Below, piece after piece: positions 20,779 to 28,750 of a stretch of 64,000 bases of DNA (positions are counted from its first letter, which is position 1; every line of letters begins with the position of its first letter). This DNA comes from Alloprevotella sp. (lineage in GTDB: Bacteria > Bacteroidota > Bacteroidia > Bacteroidales > Bacteroidaceae). The stretch covers positions 1 through 64,000 of the forward strand of contig JAFUTC010000004.1 of NCBI GenBank assembly GCA_017471505.1, written 5' to 3'. The translations under genes and the position numbers were made by a program. Under the pieces are notes generated by a model, which saw only the letters and a list, made by a program, of their open reading frames with translations, ran no database searches and was not told the DNA's origin.

Positions 20779-21720
20779 ATGCGACAGTTTGAAGAAGAAC
20801 TAACCCCGCAGGAACAGCCCCAGCCGCAGTCCGCCAAGCGCGGAAAGAGCAAGGGCTGCGCCGCCACACTTATCGTCGGTGCCATCCTGGCTATCGCAGC
20901 CATCGGCATCGGCGTCTATTTCTTCCTGCAGTATAAGCATCAGGAACAACAAGAGGCAGAAGCCTTCGAAGCACTTCAGTCGAGCAATTCGAGTGCCGAC
21001 TTCGCTTCGTTTCTTGAACGCTTCCCCCAAAGCGAGCACCAGGCCGTCGTAAAAGAACGCTACGAACAACTGAAAACCGTAGAAGAGGCCTGGATGAAAA
21101 TACGCCAGTCGTCGAACATCGTCAGTTTTCAGCATTTCCGCAAGAACTGTAGCGAGCCGTTCTACCTGGCCCTGTGCGACCAGAAGATAGACTCGCTCGA
21201 CTGGGTGTCGGCACAAAAGGAAAACACGCTTGAGTCCTACACCGCCTACACCGCCGTTCATCCCGAAGGCCTCTATGTGGCCGAAGCCACCCTACTGATG
21301 GAGAAACTCGAAAAATCCACCCTCACCGCCACCGAAGAGGAACAGGTGCAGACGGTGCTGAACAATTTCTTCCGCTACCTCGGGTCTAACAGCCAGAACG
21401 CCATGGCATCGACCATCACGCCCGTCATGTCGCGCTTCCTCACGAAGAAAAATGCCACCAAGGCCGACGTTATGAACATGATGGACCAGATGTTCAACGA
21501 GCACATATACTACAGCGCCTTCCGCCCTAACGGCGACTACGTCATCACACGCGAAGGCATCGACACCCCCGAGCCCTACTACAAGGCCACGTTCACCGTC
21601 GACCAGTACATACAGCGCGACGACGAGGGCAAGACCTTCGGAAACTATCAGGTTACGGCCGAACTGGACAGCCACCTGAAAGTGCGCATGCTCACCATGA
21701 ACGAGATTTCACGCAGATAG
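20779..21720 (+). CDS. Hypothetical protein with one membrane helix
   Basis: A 313-residue protein with an acidic and Gln-rich N-terminus, a basic patch (AKRGKSKG), then a single strong membrane helix (about 31-54, TLIVGAILAIAAIGIGVYFFLQY), giving a signal-anchor topology with most of the protein outside the cytoplasm. The domain after the helix is helical and charged; the C-terminal part (about 220-313) looks like a compact beta-rich domain. I do not recognise a family. Start ATG 20779 lies just after repeat array B. Confidence 0.7.
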   Translation: MRQFEEELTPQEQPQPQSAKRGKSKGCAATLIVGAILAIAAIGIGVYFFLQYKHQEQQEAEAFEALQSSNSSADFASFLERFPQSEHQAVVKERYEQLKTVEEAWMKIRQSSNIVSFQHFRKNCSEPFYLALCDQKIDSLDWVSAQKENTLESYTAYTAVHPEGLYVAEATLLMEKLEKSTLTATEEEQVQTVLNNFFRYLGSNSQNAMASTITPVMSRFLTKKNATKADVMNMMDQMFNEHIYYSAFRPNGDYVITREGIDTPEPYYKATFTVDQYIQRDDEGKTFGNYQVTAELDSHLKVRMLTMNEISRR

Positions 21721-21744
21721 AAACCAACCAAACGCATTAACTCC

Positions 21745-22212
21745 ATGCAACAACTCATAATCAACTCCTACGACGACTTTGCCGCACGCATCGGTCAGCC
21801 TCTTGGCGAGAGCGATTGGCTCGAAGTCACACAAGACCGCATCAACCTCTTCGCCGATGCCACCCTCGACCATCAGTGGATTCATATCGACCCGGAACGC
21901 GCCAAGGTGGAAAGCCCCTATAAGTCGACCATCGCCCACGGCTACCTTACCATGTCGCTCCTTCCCTACCTCTGGGGACAGATTGTCAAAGTCAACAATC
22001 TCAAAATGCTCGTCAACTACGGCATGGACAAGATGCGATTCGGCCAGCCCGTACTGCCCGGTCAGCGCGTGCGCCTCACGACCGTTCTCAACGACATCCA
22101 AAACCTCCGCGGCATTTGCAAGACGGAAATCAAGTTTGCCATAGAGATTGAAGGCGAGCGCAAACATGCCCTCGACGGCGTTTGCACGTTCCTCTACTAC
22201 TTCAACAACTAA
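21745..22212 (+). CDS. MaoC-family hydratase/dehydratase
   Basis: A 155-residue hot-dog-fold protein of the MaoC/NodN type. FADATLDHQWIHIDPERA carries the Asp-His catalytic motif of R-specific enoyl hydratases, and IAHGYLTMSLLPYL is the second family motif. The likely substrate is a thioester of a short acyl chain, not identifiable from sequence. It lies 24 bases after the preceding gene and 18 before the YigZ gene. Confidence 0.9.
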   Translation: MQQLIINSYDDFAARIGQPLGESDWLEVTQDRINLFADATLDHQWIHIDPERAKVESPYKSTIAHGYLTMSLLPYLWGQIVKVNNLKMLVNYGMDKMRFGQPVLPGQRVRLTTVLNDIQNLRGICKTEIKFAIEIEGERKHALDGVCTFLYYFNN

Positions 22213-22230
22213 TCCGTCGCACTCTCTGCC

Positions 22231-22842
22231 GTGGCCGACGACTGCTTCCACATACTCAGCGAACCTTCGGAGGGATTCTATTCCGAGAAACGCAGCAAGT
22301 TTCTTGCCTTTGCATTCCCGATTGAAACGAAGGACGAGGCCATGGAACAGTTGCGCAGCCTCCGAAACAAATACCACGACGCCCGCCACGTGTGCTTTGC
22401 CTACACGCTGGGCATCGACCAGATAGAAGAACGCTGCAACGACGACGGCGAACCATCGGGCACCGGCGGAAGGCCCATTCTCGGACAAATTCATTCGTTC
22501 GGCCTCCACAACACCCTTCTGGCCGTCGTCCGCTACTATGGCGGCACACCGCTCGGAGCAGCCAATCTGGGCAGAGCCTACCAGCAGGCCGCACAGGATG
22601 CACTCCAGCAGGCACGCATCACAAGCCGCCAACTCACGGCCACGCTCCGGCTCGCCGCCACCTACGAGGACGTGGACCGCGTCATGCGACTCGCAAAAAA
22701 ACACAACGCCCGCGTCGACTACACCGCCCATCGCGCCGATGGAGTGGACATTTCCGTTGAAGTCAGCCGGGCGCAGGCCGAAAGCCTACACGGCGAACTG
22801 CGCCAGATACATACGCTACAGTGGCCCGACGACCATGCGTAG
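22231..22842 (+). CDS. YigZ/IMPACT family protein
   Basis: A 203-residue protein of the UPF0029/IMPACT family with the hallmark GEPSGTGGRPIL and RYYGGTPLGAANLGRAY. Members are thought to act in translation-related stress, but the bacterial role is not settled. The start is GTG (22231), giving the usual N-terminus with SEGFYSEKRSKFLAFAFP. The second domain (about 130-203) matches the usual ferredoxin-like C-terminal part. Confidence 0.9.
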   Translation: MADDCFHILSEPSEGFYSEKRSKFLAFAFPIETKDEAMEQLRSLRNKYHDARHVCFAYTLGIDQIEERCNDDGEPSGTGGRPILGQIHSFGLHNTLLAVVRYYGGTPLGAANLGRAYQQAAQDALQQARITSRQLTATLRLAATYEDVDRVMRLAKKHNARVDYTAHRADGVDISVEVSRAQAESLHGELRQIHTLQWPDDHA

Positions 22843-22890
22843 CGGCACCTTGCCGGACAAGCCTCTCAAAACGACCATAACCACAGACAC

Positions 22891-23226
22891 ATGTACTATA
22901 TTGAAAAGCAACTGGAGATTTCGTTTGCCCACAAACTGAATCTCAACTACGAAAGCAAGTGCACCAACCTGCACGGCCATAATGCCATTATCCGAATCTA
23001 CTGCAAAGCCGAGCAGCTCGACGCAAACGGCATGGTGACTGACTTTTCCGTCATCAGCCAGCGCATTAAAGACGCGCTCGACCATAAGTATATGAACGAA
23101 CTCTTCCCATTCAATCCGACGGCCGAGAATCTAGCACGCTGGATATGCGAGCAAGTTCCCAACTGCTATAAGGTTAGTTTCCAAGAGTCCGAGGACAACG
23201 TGGCCGTCTATGAATGCGACCTTTAA
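22891..23226 (+). CDS. queD: 6-carboxy-5,6,7,8-tetrahydropterin synthase QueD
   Basis: QueD converts dihydroneopterin triphosphate to 6-carboxytetrahydropterin, the first dedicated step to queuosine. The 111-residue protein has zinc ligands His14, His28 and His30 (FAHKL, LHGHN) and the catalytic Cys24 in SKCTNLHGH. The gene overlaps queE by 17 bases, giving a compact queuosine pair. The related 6-pyruvoyl-tetrahydropterin synthase is the alternative, but the queE neighbour favours QueD. Confidence 0.94.
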   Translation: MYYIEKQLEISFAHKLNLNYESKCTNLHGHNAIIRIYCKAEQLDANGMVTDFSVISQRIKDALDHKYMNELFPFNPTAENLARWICEQVPNCYKVSFQESEDNVAVYECDL

Positions 23227-23806
23227 GATAAACGAGATTTTCTATTCGCTCCAGGGAGAAGGTTTCTTCGTGGGCACGCCTTCCGTCTTCGTGCGCTTTT
23301 CCGGCTGCAACCTGGCCTGTCCGTTCTGCGACACCGACCATCAGAGCGGCTCGCACCTTACGGCGACGGACATAGCCGACAAGGTGGCGGCATTCCCGGC
23401 CCGTCATGTCGTGCTGACCGGCGGAGAACCGAGCCTGTTTGTCACCTCCGAACTGACCGAAGCACTGCACCGCATCGGCAAGTTCGTATGCATTGAGACG
23501 AACGGCACCCGCCCCCTGCCCGAAGGCATCGACTGGGTGACGCTTTCGCCCAAGGACGCCTTCGCGGCCACTACCGAAGCCAAGCCTGCGATTGTGCGGT
23601 GCGACGAACTGAAAGTGGTGTTCACCGACGCCGACAGCCTTCCCGACTATTCACATATCGAGGCGGCCCATCGCTACCTACAACCCTGCGACACCGGCCT
23701 CCCCGACGAAAACAAGCGTATTCAGCAAGCCTGCATCGACTACTGCCTGAACCATCCGCAATGGGCACTTTCGTTGCAGACACACAAGTTGCTCGGCATA
23801 CAATAA
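23210..23806 (+). CDS. queE: 7-carboxy-7-deazaguanine synthase QueE
   Basis: QueE is the radical-SAM enzyme that contracts 6-carboxytetrahydropterin to 7-carboxy-7-deazaguanine. The 198-residue protein has the Cx3Cx2C iron-sulfur motif in SGCNLACPFCDTDH (C33, C37, C40), followed by VLTGGEPSLF and FVCIETNGTRP, the usual SAM-binding segments. It overlaps queD by 17 bases in another frame. No other queuosine genes are in the window. Confidence 0.95.
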   Translation: MNATFKINEIFYSLQGEGFFVGTPSVFVRFSGCNLACPFCDTDHQSGSHLTATDIADKVAAFPARHVVLTGGEPSLFVTSELTEALHRIGKFVCIETNGTRPLPEGIDWVTLSPKDAFAATTEAKPAIVRCDELKVVFTDADSLPDYSHIEAAHRYLQPCDTGLPDENKRIQQACIDYCLNHPQWALSLQTHKLLGIQ

Positions 23807-23839
23807 TGCAGTCCGTGCAAAAAAGAAAGCCGAAAAAAC

Positions 23840-23869
23840 TTTGTAATATACAAAAACCTTGTATCTTTG
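23840..23869 (+). promoter_or_regulatory. Promoter of tRNA-Thr
   Basis: TTTG (23840-23843), 18 bases, then TATCTTTG (23862-23869), a near-perfect Bacteroidetes promoter. The tRNA begins 20 bases downstream. Confidence 0.8.
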
Positions 23870-23888
23870 CACTCGCTTTCCATTGCAA

Positions 23889-23961
23889 GCCGAAATAGCT
23901 CAGTTGGTAGAGCGACTCATTCGTAATGAGTAGGTCGCCGGTTCGAGTCCGGCTCTCGGCT
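23889..23961 (+). tRNA. tRNA-Thr (anticodon CGT)
   Basis: A 73-base cloverleaf: 7-bp acceptor stem (one A-C mismatch), D arm with AGTTGGTA, anticodon stem ACTCA/TGAGT with loop TTCGTAA giving anticodon CGT (codon ACG), and T arm GCCGG-TTCGAGT-CCGGC. The discriminator is T and no CCA is encoded. It has its own promoter and terminator, so it is transcribed alone. Confidence 0.95.
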
Positions 23962-23986
23962 CAAAAGTCAGTTAAAGTATTAGAGG

Positions 23987-24028
23987 AAGGGTTATGAGTA
24001 GCAACCGCGAAAATAGCCCTTTTCTTTT
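23987..24028 (+). terminator. Terminator after tRNA-Thr
   Basis: AAGGGTTAT (23987-23995) pairs with ATAGCCCTT (24013-24021), with one G-U pair, followed by TTCTTTT. A plausible rho-independent terminator 25 bases after the tRNA. Confidence 0.65.
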
Positions 24029-24081
24029 GTACCATAGGCAGATTGCCACGGACGCCAGACCAGCAAGCCGAGCCGATTTGC

Positions 24082-24089
24082 TAACTTTG
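24082..24089 (+). promoter_or_regulatory. Promoter -7 element for the SpoU methyltransferase
   Basis: TAACTTTG matches TAnnTTTG, 23 bases before ATG 24112. The -33 element is unclear. Confidence 0.5.
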
Positions 24090-24111
24090 CCCCAACCTAA
24101 GCATCGCACCG

Positions 24112-24915
24112 ATGAACAACGAGATTATCACCAGCACGCAAAACCCGCGCGTCAAGCGCTATATGGTCCTGCAGCAAAAGTCGTCCGAGCGTCGCAAGAC
24201 CGGACTCTTTGTGGTCGAGGGCCAGCGCGAAATCGAGCACTGCCTGTCCACCGGCCACACGATTGAAAGTCTCTTTGTGTGCACGGACATAGCCGGCGAG
24301 CGCGTCCCCTATGCCTCCTACCCGAGCGAGCAGGGCTGCACGTTCGTCAGTGCCCACGTCTATCGGAAAATAGCCTATCGCGACGGCACCGAAGGCGTGG
24401 TCGCCATCGTCCGCAGCCAACCGCGCACCCTTGCCTCACTGCAACTGTCCGACAACCCGCTCATCGTCGTGCTCGAGAGTGTCGAGAAACCCGGCAACCT
24501 TGGAGCCGTGCTGCGCTCGGCCGACGCCGCGAAGGCCGATGCCGTCATCGTATGCGACCCGCTTACCGACCTCTGCAATCCCAACCTCATACGCAGTTCC
24601 ATCGGCGCGTTCTTCACCGTTCCCACCGTGGCGTGCACCTCGGAAGAGTGCATCGCGTTCCTGAAGAGCAAGCACATACAAATTCTCACGGCCCAACTGC
24701 AGGACTCCTCACTCTACTACGCCACCGACATGCGCAGGCCGACGGCCATCGTCATGGGAACAGAGTCAACGGGACTTACCACGCAATGGCGCGAGGCAGC
24801 CGATGCCCACATCCGTATTCCGATGCTCGGCAAACTCGATTCGCTCAACGTGTCGGTCAGTACGGCCATACTGCTCTACGAAGCAGTACGCCAGCGTCTT
24901 ACGGCCACCGACTGA
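24112..24915 (+). CDS. TrmH/SpoU family rRNA or tRNA 2'-O-methyltransferase
   Basis: A 267-residue SPOUT-fold RNA ribose methyltransferase. The N-terminal substrate-binding domain (about 1-95) has STQNPRVKRYMVLQQKSSERRKTGLFVVEG. The catalytic knot domain has ESVEKPGNLGAVLRSADA (motif 1, with the catalytic Arg), IVMGTESTGL (motif 2) and LNVSVSTAILLYE (motif 3). The closest types are RlmB or the TsnR-like group; the exact target nucleotide cannot be told. It ends just before repeat array C, convergent with the GH2 gene. Confidence 0.88.
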   Translation: MNNEIITSTQNPRVKRYMVLQQKSSERRKTGLFVVEGQREIEHCLSTGHTIESLFVCTDIAGERVPYASYPSEQGCTFVSAHVYRKIAYRDGTEGVVAIVRSQPRTLASLQLSDNPLIVVLESVEKPGNLGAVLRSADAAKADAVIVCDPLTDLCNPNLIRSSIGAFFTVPTVACTSEECIAFLKSKHIQILTAQLQDSSLYYATDMRRPTAIVMGTESTGLTTQWREAADAHIRIPMLGKLDSLNVSVSTAILLYEAVRQRLTATD

Positions 24916-24916
24916 C

Positions 24917-25011
24917 GCCATAATCGGATAGAAAAATGGCATAATGGAATAGAAAAATGCCATTATGCAAAATGAAAAAAGCATTATGCAATCTGCGAAT
25001 TGCATAATGCT
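24917..25011. repeat. 21-bp phased palindromic repeat array C (five cores)
   Basis: Cores start at 24919, 24940, 24961, 24982 and 25003, exactly 21 bp apart, reading CATAATC, CATAATG, CATTATG, CATTATG and CATAATG. Two of the spacers share the stretch ATAGAAAAATG. The array fills the gap between two convergent genes and its last two units form a terminator-like hairpin. Confidence 0.88.
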
Positions 25012-25015
25012 TTTT
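24976..25015. terminator. Bidirectional terminator built from two array C repeat units
   Basis: AAAAAGCATTATGCAA (24976-24991) pairs perfectly with TTGCATAATGCTTTTT (25000-25015), extendable by one T-A pair, around a short loop. With A and T tracts at its ends it can terminate both convergent transcripts (the SpoU gene and the GH2 gene). Confidence 0.75.
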
Positions 25016-25048
25016 CCGTAACTGAATAAGAGGTTCTGACTGAACGAC

Positions 25049-27547
25049 TTACTTGCTCTGCAGTTTCACCTTGGCCGCCTTCAGTCCCCTACTCTTTGCT
25101 TCGAGGACGATAGAGCCGGCTTTCTCCGTGCTCGACACGATGGCGATCATCATACCCGAGAACACTTTCATCTGCGGGCGCTGGAACGATTCGAGCGAGG
25201 CCGGATTGCCGTTGGCGCCTGCCCGGTAGGTGCCCGCGCCTTTAACCGTGAAACTAATCTCGTTCTCGGCCGTCGGACATAGGTTTCCGTCCTTGTCAAC
25301 CACTTTCACGGTCACGAACGACAGGTCGCGGCCGTCGGCCGACAGATGCGTGCGGTCGGGCTCTAACACGATGTGGTGAGGAGCGCCGGCCGTCTTGAGC
25401 GTAGCCTCGGCTCGGGCGTGGCCGTCCTTATCGTAGGCAACCACACGTATCTCGCCTGGCTCGTAGCGCGTGTCCATCCACATCAGTCGATAGCGCTTCT
25501 GGCGTTTCAGTTGCGACGTCGAGAGCGAGTCGGCACTGTTGGCAATCGTCACGCTAAGGTCTTTCGTGCGCTTGCCCTGGCTCTTGCCGTTGATGAACAG
25601 TTCGGCCGTCGGATAGTTGGTATATACGAAGACCGGAGTAACCTCGCCTTCGCGTCCGGGCCACGTCCAATGTGGCAATATGTGAAGCGTCTCGGCCGAC
25701 TTGTTCCAATGGCTGCGATAAAGGTAGTATCGGTCCTTGGGAATGCCCGCCAGGTCGATGATGCCGAATAAGGAGGAGTGGCTGGGCCAATCGGAATAAT
25801 AAGGAGTAGGCTCGCCAAGATAGTCGTAGCCCGTCCATACGAATTCGCCCAACGTGTTGGGCAGTTCGTCGTGTTGGATAAAATCGTCCTCGGGCGTATT
25901 CGACCAGCCGCAAACCTCGACATCGTAAGAGGAAGCCTGATGGTCGGCGTATTTTGCCATGGCCTTCCGCTCTACCGGGAACTTGTATATGCCGCGCGAA
26001 CTGACTGTCGAAGCGGTTTCTGACCCCAACAGGAAATTCTGAGGCAGACGCTTCAGGTTTTCCACATACTTGTGCGGCCGGTAGTTAAAGCCGGGAATGT
26101 CCATCACGGCAGCCATGCCGTTGGCCATCACTGCATCGGGCGCATCCATGCCTTGCGTGACCGGACGCGTGGGGTCTTCGCGGTGGCATATCTGCTGCAA
26201 CTGCAACGAAAGACGCGGGCCTCGCTCGGCATTCCATTGGTCGGAAACCTCGTTGCCGATGCACCACATCACGACACTCGGGTTGTTGCGATACTGGCGT
26301 ATGAGATTGGTCAGGTCGCGCTCCACCCACTCAGGGAAGAAGCGGTTGTAGCCGTTCTGCACCTTCGGAGTCTGCCATTCGTCGAACGATTCGAGCATGA
26401 GCATCATACCTTCCTCGTCACAGATGCGCACCAATTCGGGAGCCGGCATATTGTGCGACGTACGAATGGCGTTGCATCCCATGTCCTTAAGAGTCTTCAC
26501 CTGCCGGCGAATGGCCGACTCGTTGACAGCCGTACCCAGCGGACCGAGGTCGTGGTGATTGCACACGCCCTGAAACTTCAGTTTTTCTCCGTTCAGGAAA
26601 AATCCCTCGCCCTGACGGACTTCCGTGGTGCGAATACCGAAGCGCGTGGTGTAAGTATCAACCAAGCGCTTGCCTTCATACACCTTCGTTTCCGACACAT
26701 AGAGCACGGGAGACGAAGGCGTCCACAACTGCGGATTGCTGACCACGAAATGCTGCGTCAGCCTATGGTCGGAGTAGTCGTCGTACTTCCCCTCGGCGCT
26801 GGCCACCACCTTGCCGGCAGCATCCTTAATCTGGGTTTTCAGCCGATAGTCGGCGGCGTTCGCACCCATGGGCAACTGCAGCGAGGTAGTCTGCGACAGG
26901 CAGGCATAAGCAGGCGTCAGCCTCTCGGTAACGACCTGCGTGCCCCATACGGGGACATGTGCCTTGGACGTAGTAAGAAAGTGGACGTTGCGATAGAGTC
27001 CGGCTCCGGGATACCAACGGGAACTCTCGGTCAGGTTCTCCAGACGCACGGCCACCACGTTGTCTCCGGCGCGAAGATGGGGCGTGGCATCGACCACAAA
27101 CGAGTTGTAGCCATACGGCCATACCGCTGCCAGCGCTCCGTTTATGTAGACCTGAGCCTGGCTCATGGCTCCGTCGAACACCAGCGTGTAGTCGCGCTGC
27201 GGGTCAATCCGGTCAATCAACAGGTGCCTGCGATACCAGCCTACGCCTACGAACGGAAGTCCTCCCGTACGGCCGGCGTGCTCCATCGCCTCGGTCTGCC
27301 CGTCTTGCGCAATGGCCACGTTCTGCTTGTCGTTACTGATGGAAAACGGGCCGTATATTGCCCAGTCGTGCGGTACGCGGACCTGCTGCCATCCCGCCTC
27401 CGACACATTCACGTCCTTATTGGCCGGACTGTCGTCGTGCGTGAAAAACCAGTCTTTCTCCCACAACTGTTCGGTTCGCACCTGTGCCGAGGCCGACAGC
27501 CCTATGGCAAACAGGCACGTCAATATCCAATGGGTTGGTTTATACAT
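25049..27547 (-). CDS. Secreted GH2 family beta-galactosidase-like enzyme
   Basis: An 832-residue exported glycoside hydrolase. The signal peptide (about 1-21, ending ASAQ) is followed by the sugar-binding and sandwich domains and the GH2 TIM barrel. Glu433 in CIGNEVSD is the expected acid/base and Glu510 in LLGSETAST the expected nucleophile. A DUF4982-like domain and a C-terminal Ig-like domain (about 730-832) follow. The likely activity is beta-galactosidase on host or plant glycans in the periplasm; substrate is inferred from family. It lies 36 bases after the uridine phosphorylase gene on the same strand. No SusC/SusD genes are nearby. Confidence 0.88.
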   Translation of the reverse strand: MYKPTHWILTCLFAIGLSASAQVRTEQLWEKDWFFTHDDSPANKDVNVSEAGWQQVRVPHDWAIYGPFSISNDKQNVAIAQDGQTEAMEHAGRTGGLPFVGVGWYRRHLLIDRIDPQRDYTLVFDGAMSQAQVYINGALAAVWPYGYNSFVVDATPHLRAGDNVVAVRLENLTESSRWYPGAGLYRNVHFLTTSKAHVPVWGTQVVTERLTPAYACLSQTTSLQLPMGANAADYRLKTQIKDAAGKVVASAEGKYDDYSDHRLTQHFVVSNPQLWTPSSPVLYVSETKVYEGKRLVDTYTTRFGIRTTEVRQGEGFFLNGEKLKFQGVCNHHDLGPLGTAVNESAIRRQVKTLKDMGCNAIRTSHNMPAPELVRICDEEGMMLMLESFDEWQTPKVQNGYNRFFPEWVERDLTNLIRQYRNNPSVVMWCIGNEVSDQWNAERGPRLSLQLQQICHREDPTRPVTQGMDAPDAVMANGMAAVMDIPGFNYRPHKYVENLKRLPQNFLLGSETASTVSSRGIYKFPVERKAMAKYADHQASSYDVEVCGWSNTPEDDFIQHDELPNTLGEFVWTGYDYLGEPTPYYSDWPSHSSLFGIIDLAGIPKDRYYLYRSHWNKSAETLHILPHWTWPGREGEVTPVFVYTNYPTAELFINGKSQGKRTKDLSVTIANSADSLSTSQLKRQKRYRLMWMDTRYEPGEIRVVAYDKDGHARAEATLKTAGAPHHIVLEPDRTHLSADGRDLSFVTVKVVDKDGNLCPTAENEISFTVKGAGTYRAGANGNPASLESFQRPQMKVFSGMMIAIVSSTEKAGSIVLEAKSRGLKAAKVKLQSK

Positions 27548-27583
27548 AGGATGAATCGGTGTGATAAGTTTGCATTCGGAATA

Positions 27584-28462
27584 CTAAAGGCGGTCGAGCA
27601 CCAACTGTATGAGGCTGTCGATGCTGTTCTTGTAGTTGGGATTTGCCTTACCGCTGCGGCGATTGGCAATTACCATGCAGCACGTCATGGCCCGGTGTCC
27701 GAGCAAACGCGACAGACCTGCCACGGCCGACGACTCCATCTCGAAATTGGTTATATTAAGACCGTCGTACTCAAATGCTTCTACCTTCTCGTTCTGATTA
27801 GGGTCGGCAAGCGGCACACGCAGGCGGCGCCCCTGCGGGCCAAAGAAACCGCCGCAGGCAATAGTGATGCCGCGCACCATGTCGGTACCTGCCACGCGAT
27901 CCAACAGTTCCTTGTCGGCATCAATCACGTAGGGATGAGCGATACAAGTATTGCCCGTCCACCCCATGTGCTTCAAAAACGCCTCTTCCAAAGCCAAGTC
28001 GCACACTTCATTGCGGCCGGCGTAGAAATTCAATAATCCGTCGTAGCCGATGCTCTTTTGGCTGGCCACGAAAGTGCCTTCCGGCGTGTAGAGTTGCAGG
28101 CCCCCGCACGTGCCGATGCGTACAATGTTCAGACTTCTCAGCGTTTCTTTCTCGGTGCGCGTTTCAAAATCAATGTTGGCACATGCATCGAGTTCGTTCA
28201 ATACGATATCGATGTTGTCGCAGCCAATTCCGGTCGAAACCACCGTTATTCTCTTTCCCTTGTATGTTCCGGTGATGGTGCGGAACTCGCGGCTGGCCAC
28301 GTCGCACTCGGTTGTCTCAAAATGCTGAGCCACTGTCGGCACGCGTCCCGGGTCGCCCACGAGGATGACATTGTCGGCTAAGTTTTCGGGCTTGAGATGC
28401 AAATGGAAAATACTACCGTCTGAATTGATAATCAACTCTGATTCAGGAAAAAATCTCTTCAT
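27584..28462 (-). CDS. udp: Uridine phosphorylase-family nucleoside phosphorylase
   Basis: A 292-residue nucleoside phosphorylase that should split uridine into uracil and ribose 1-phosphate for salvage. VILVGDPGRVPTVAQHF is the phosphate-binding start, IVRIGTCGGLQ follows, and ITNFEMESSAVAGLSRLLGHR carries the ribose-binding Met-Glu motif. It is longer than the enteric enzyme (about 250 residues), as in other Bacteroidetes. It is preceded by a long structured leader and followed by the GH2 gene. Exact nucleoside preference is not provable from sequence. Confidence 0.87.
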   Translation of the reverse strand: MKRFFPESELIINSDGSIFHLHLKPENLADNVILVGDPGRVPTVAQHFETTECDVASREFRTITGTYKGKRITVVSTGIGCDNIDIVLNELDACANIDFETRTEKETLRSLNIVRIGTCGGLQLYTPEGTFVASQKSIGYDGLLNFYAGRNEVCDLALEEAFLKHMGWTGNTCIAHPYVIDADKELLDRVAGTDMVRGITIACGGFFGPQGRRLRVPLADPNQNEKVEAFEYDGLNITNFEMESSAVAGLSRLLGHRAMTCCMVIANRRSGKANPNYKNSIDSLIQLVLDRL

Positions 28463-28492
28463 AGTTCAATTAGTATTATAAGTTAAGTTATT

Positions 28493-28620
28493 GGCAATGA
28501 CCGATGCCGCAACAACCCTGTCCCATGGCAGCGACGAACCGTCAAACCAGCGAAAGCGACCGTGACGGCAACGCGTCGGAACAGACCTCGGCACGGGACG
28601 ACAGGCTTGTATATGGTTGC
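28493..28620 (-). ncRNA. Structured leader or small RNA upstream of udp
   Basis: The minus-strand RNA from this gap can form one long imperfect hairpin. In plus-strand coordinates, GCAAC (28509-28513) pairs with GTTGC (28616-28620), 28517-28527 pairs with 28592-28605 with a three-base bulge, CGACG (28532-28536) with CGTCG (28574-28578), and CCGTCA (28539-28544) with TGACGG (28563-28568). The position-25/94 pair is a G-U wobble only in the minus-strand RNA, which favours that strand. A second small hairpin is at 28493-28508. It resembles no RNA family I can name. Confidence 0.45.
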
Positions 28621-28622
28621 AA

Positions 28623-28630
28623 CGAAAGTA
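28623..28630 (-). promoter_or_regulatory. Probable -7 element for the udp leader
   Basis: Read on the minus strand this is TACTTTCG, one mismatch from TAnnTTTG. It would start transcription right at the base of the long hairpin, about 155 bases before the udp ATG. No clear -33 element is present. Confidence 0.4.
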
Positions 28631-28750
28631 CGAAATCTTTTCTTATGGCATAAATTATTTTGCACAAAATAGCATCTAAACACGAGCTTTTAAGTATTTT
28701 CGCCCATAATCCATCTGACTCTACAACCCATCCAATCCGAAAAAGCCATC

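Noticed and set aside
26072-28036. A very long open frame on the plus strand opposite the GH2 and uridine phosphorylase genes
   Set aside because: It is antisense to two clearly recognisable genes, has no recognisable domain and no start context; it reflects codon bias of the real genes.
28509-28620. The udp leader as SRP 4.5S RNA or 6S RNA
   Set aside because: The conserved SRP apical motif is absent on both strands, and a 6S-type central bubble with flanking stems cannot be supported by eye.
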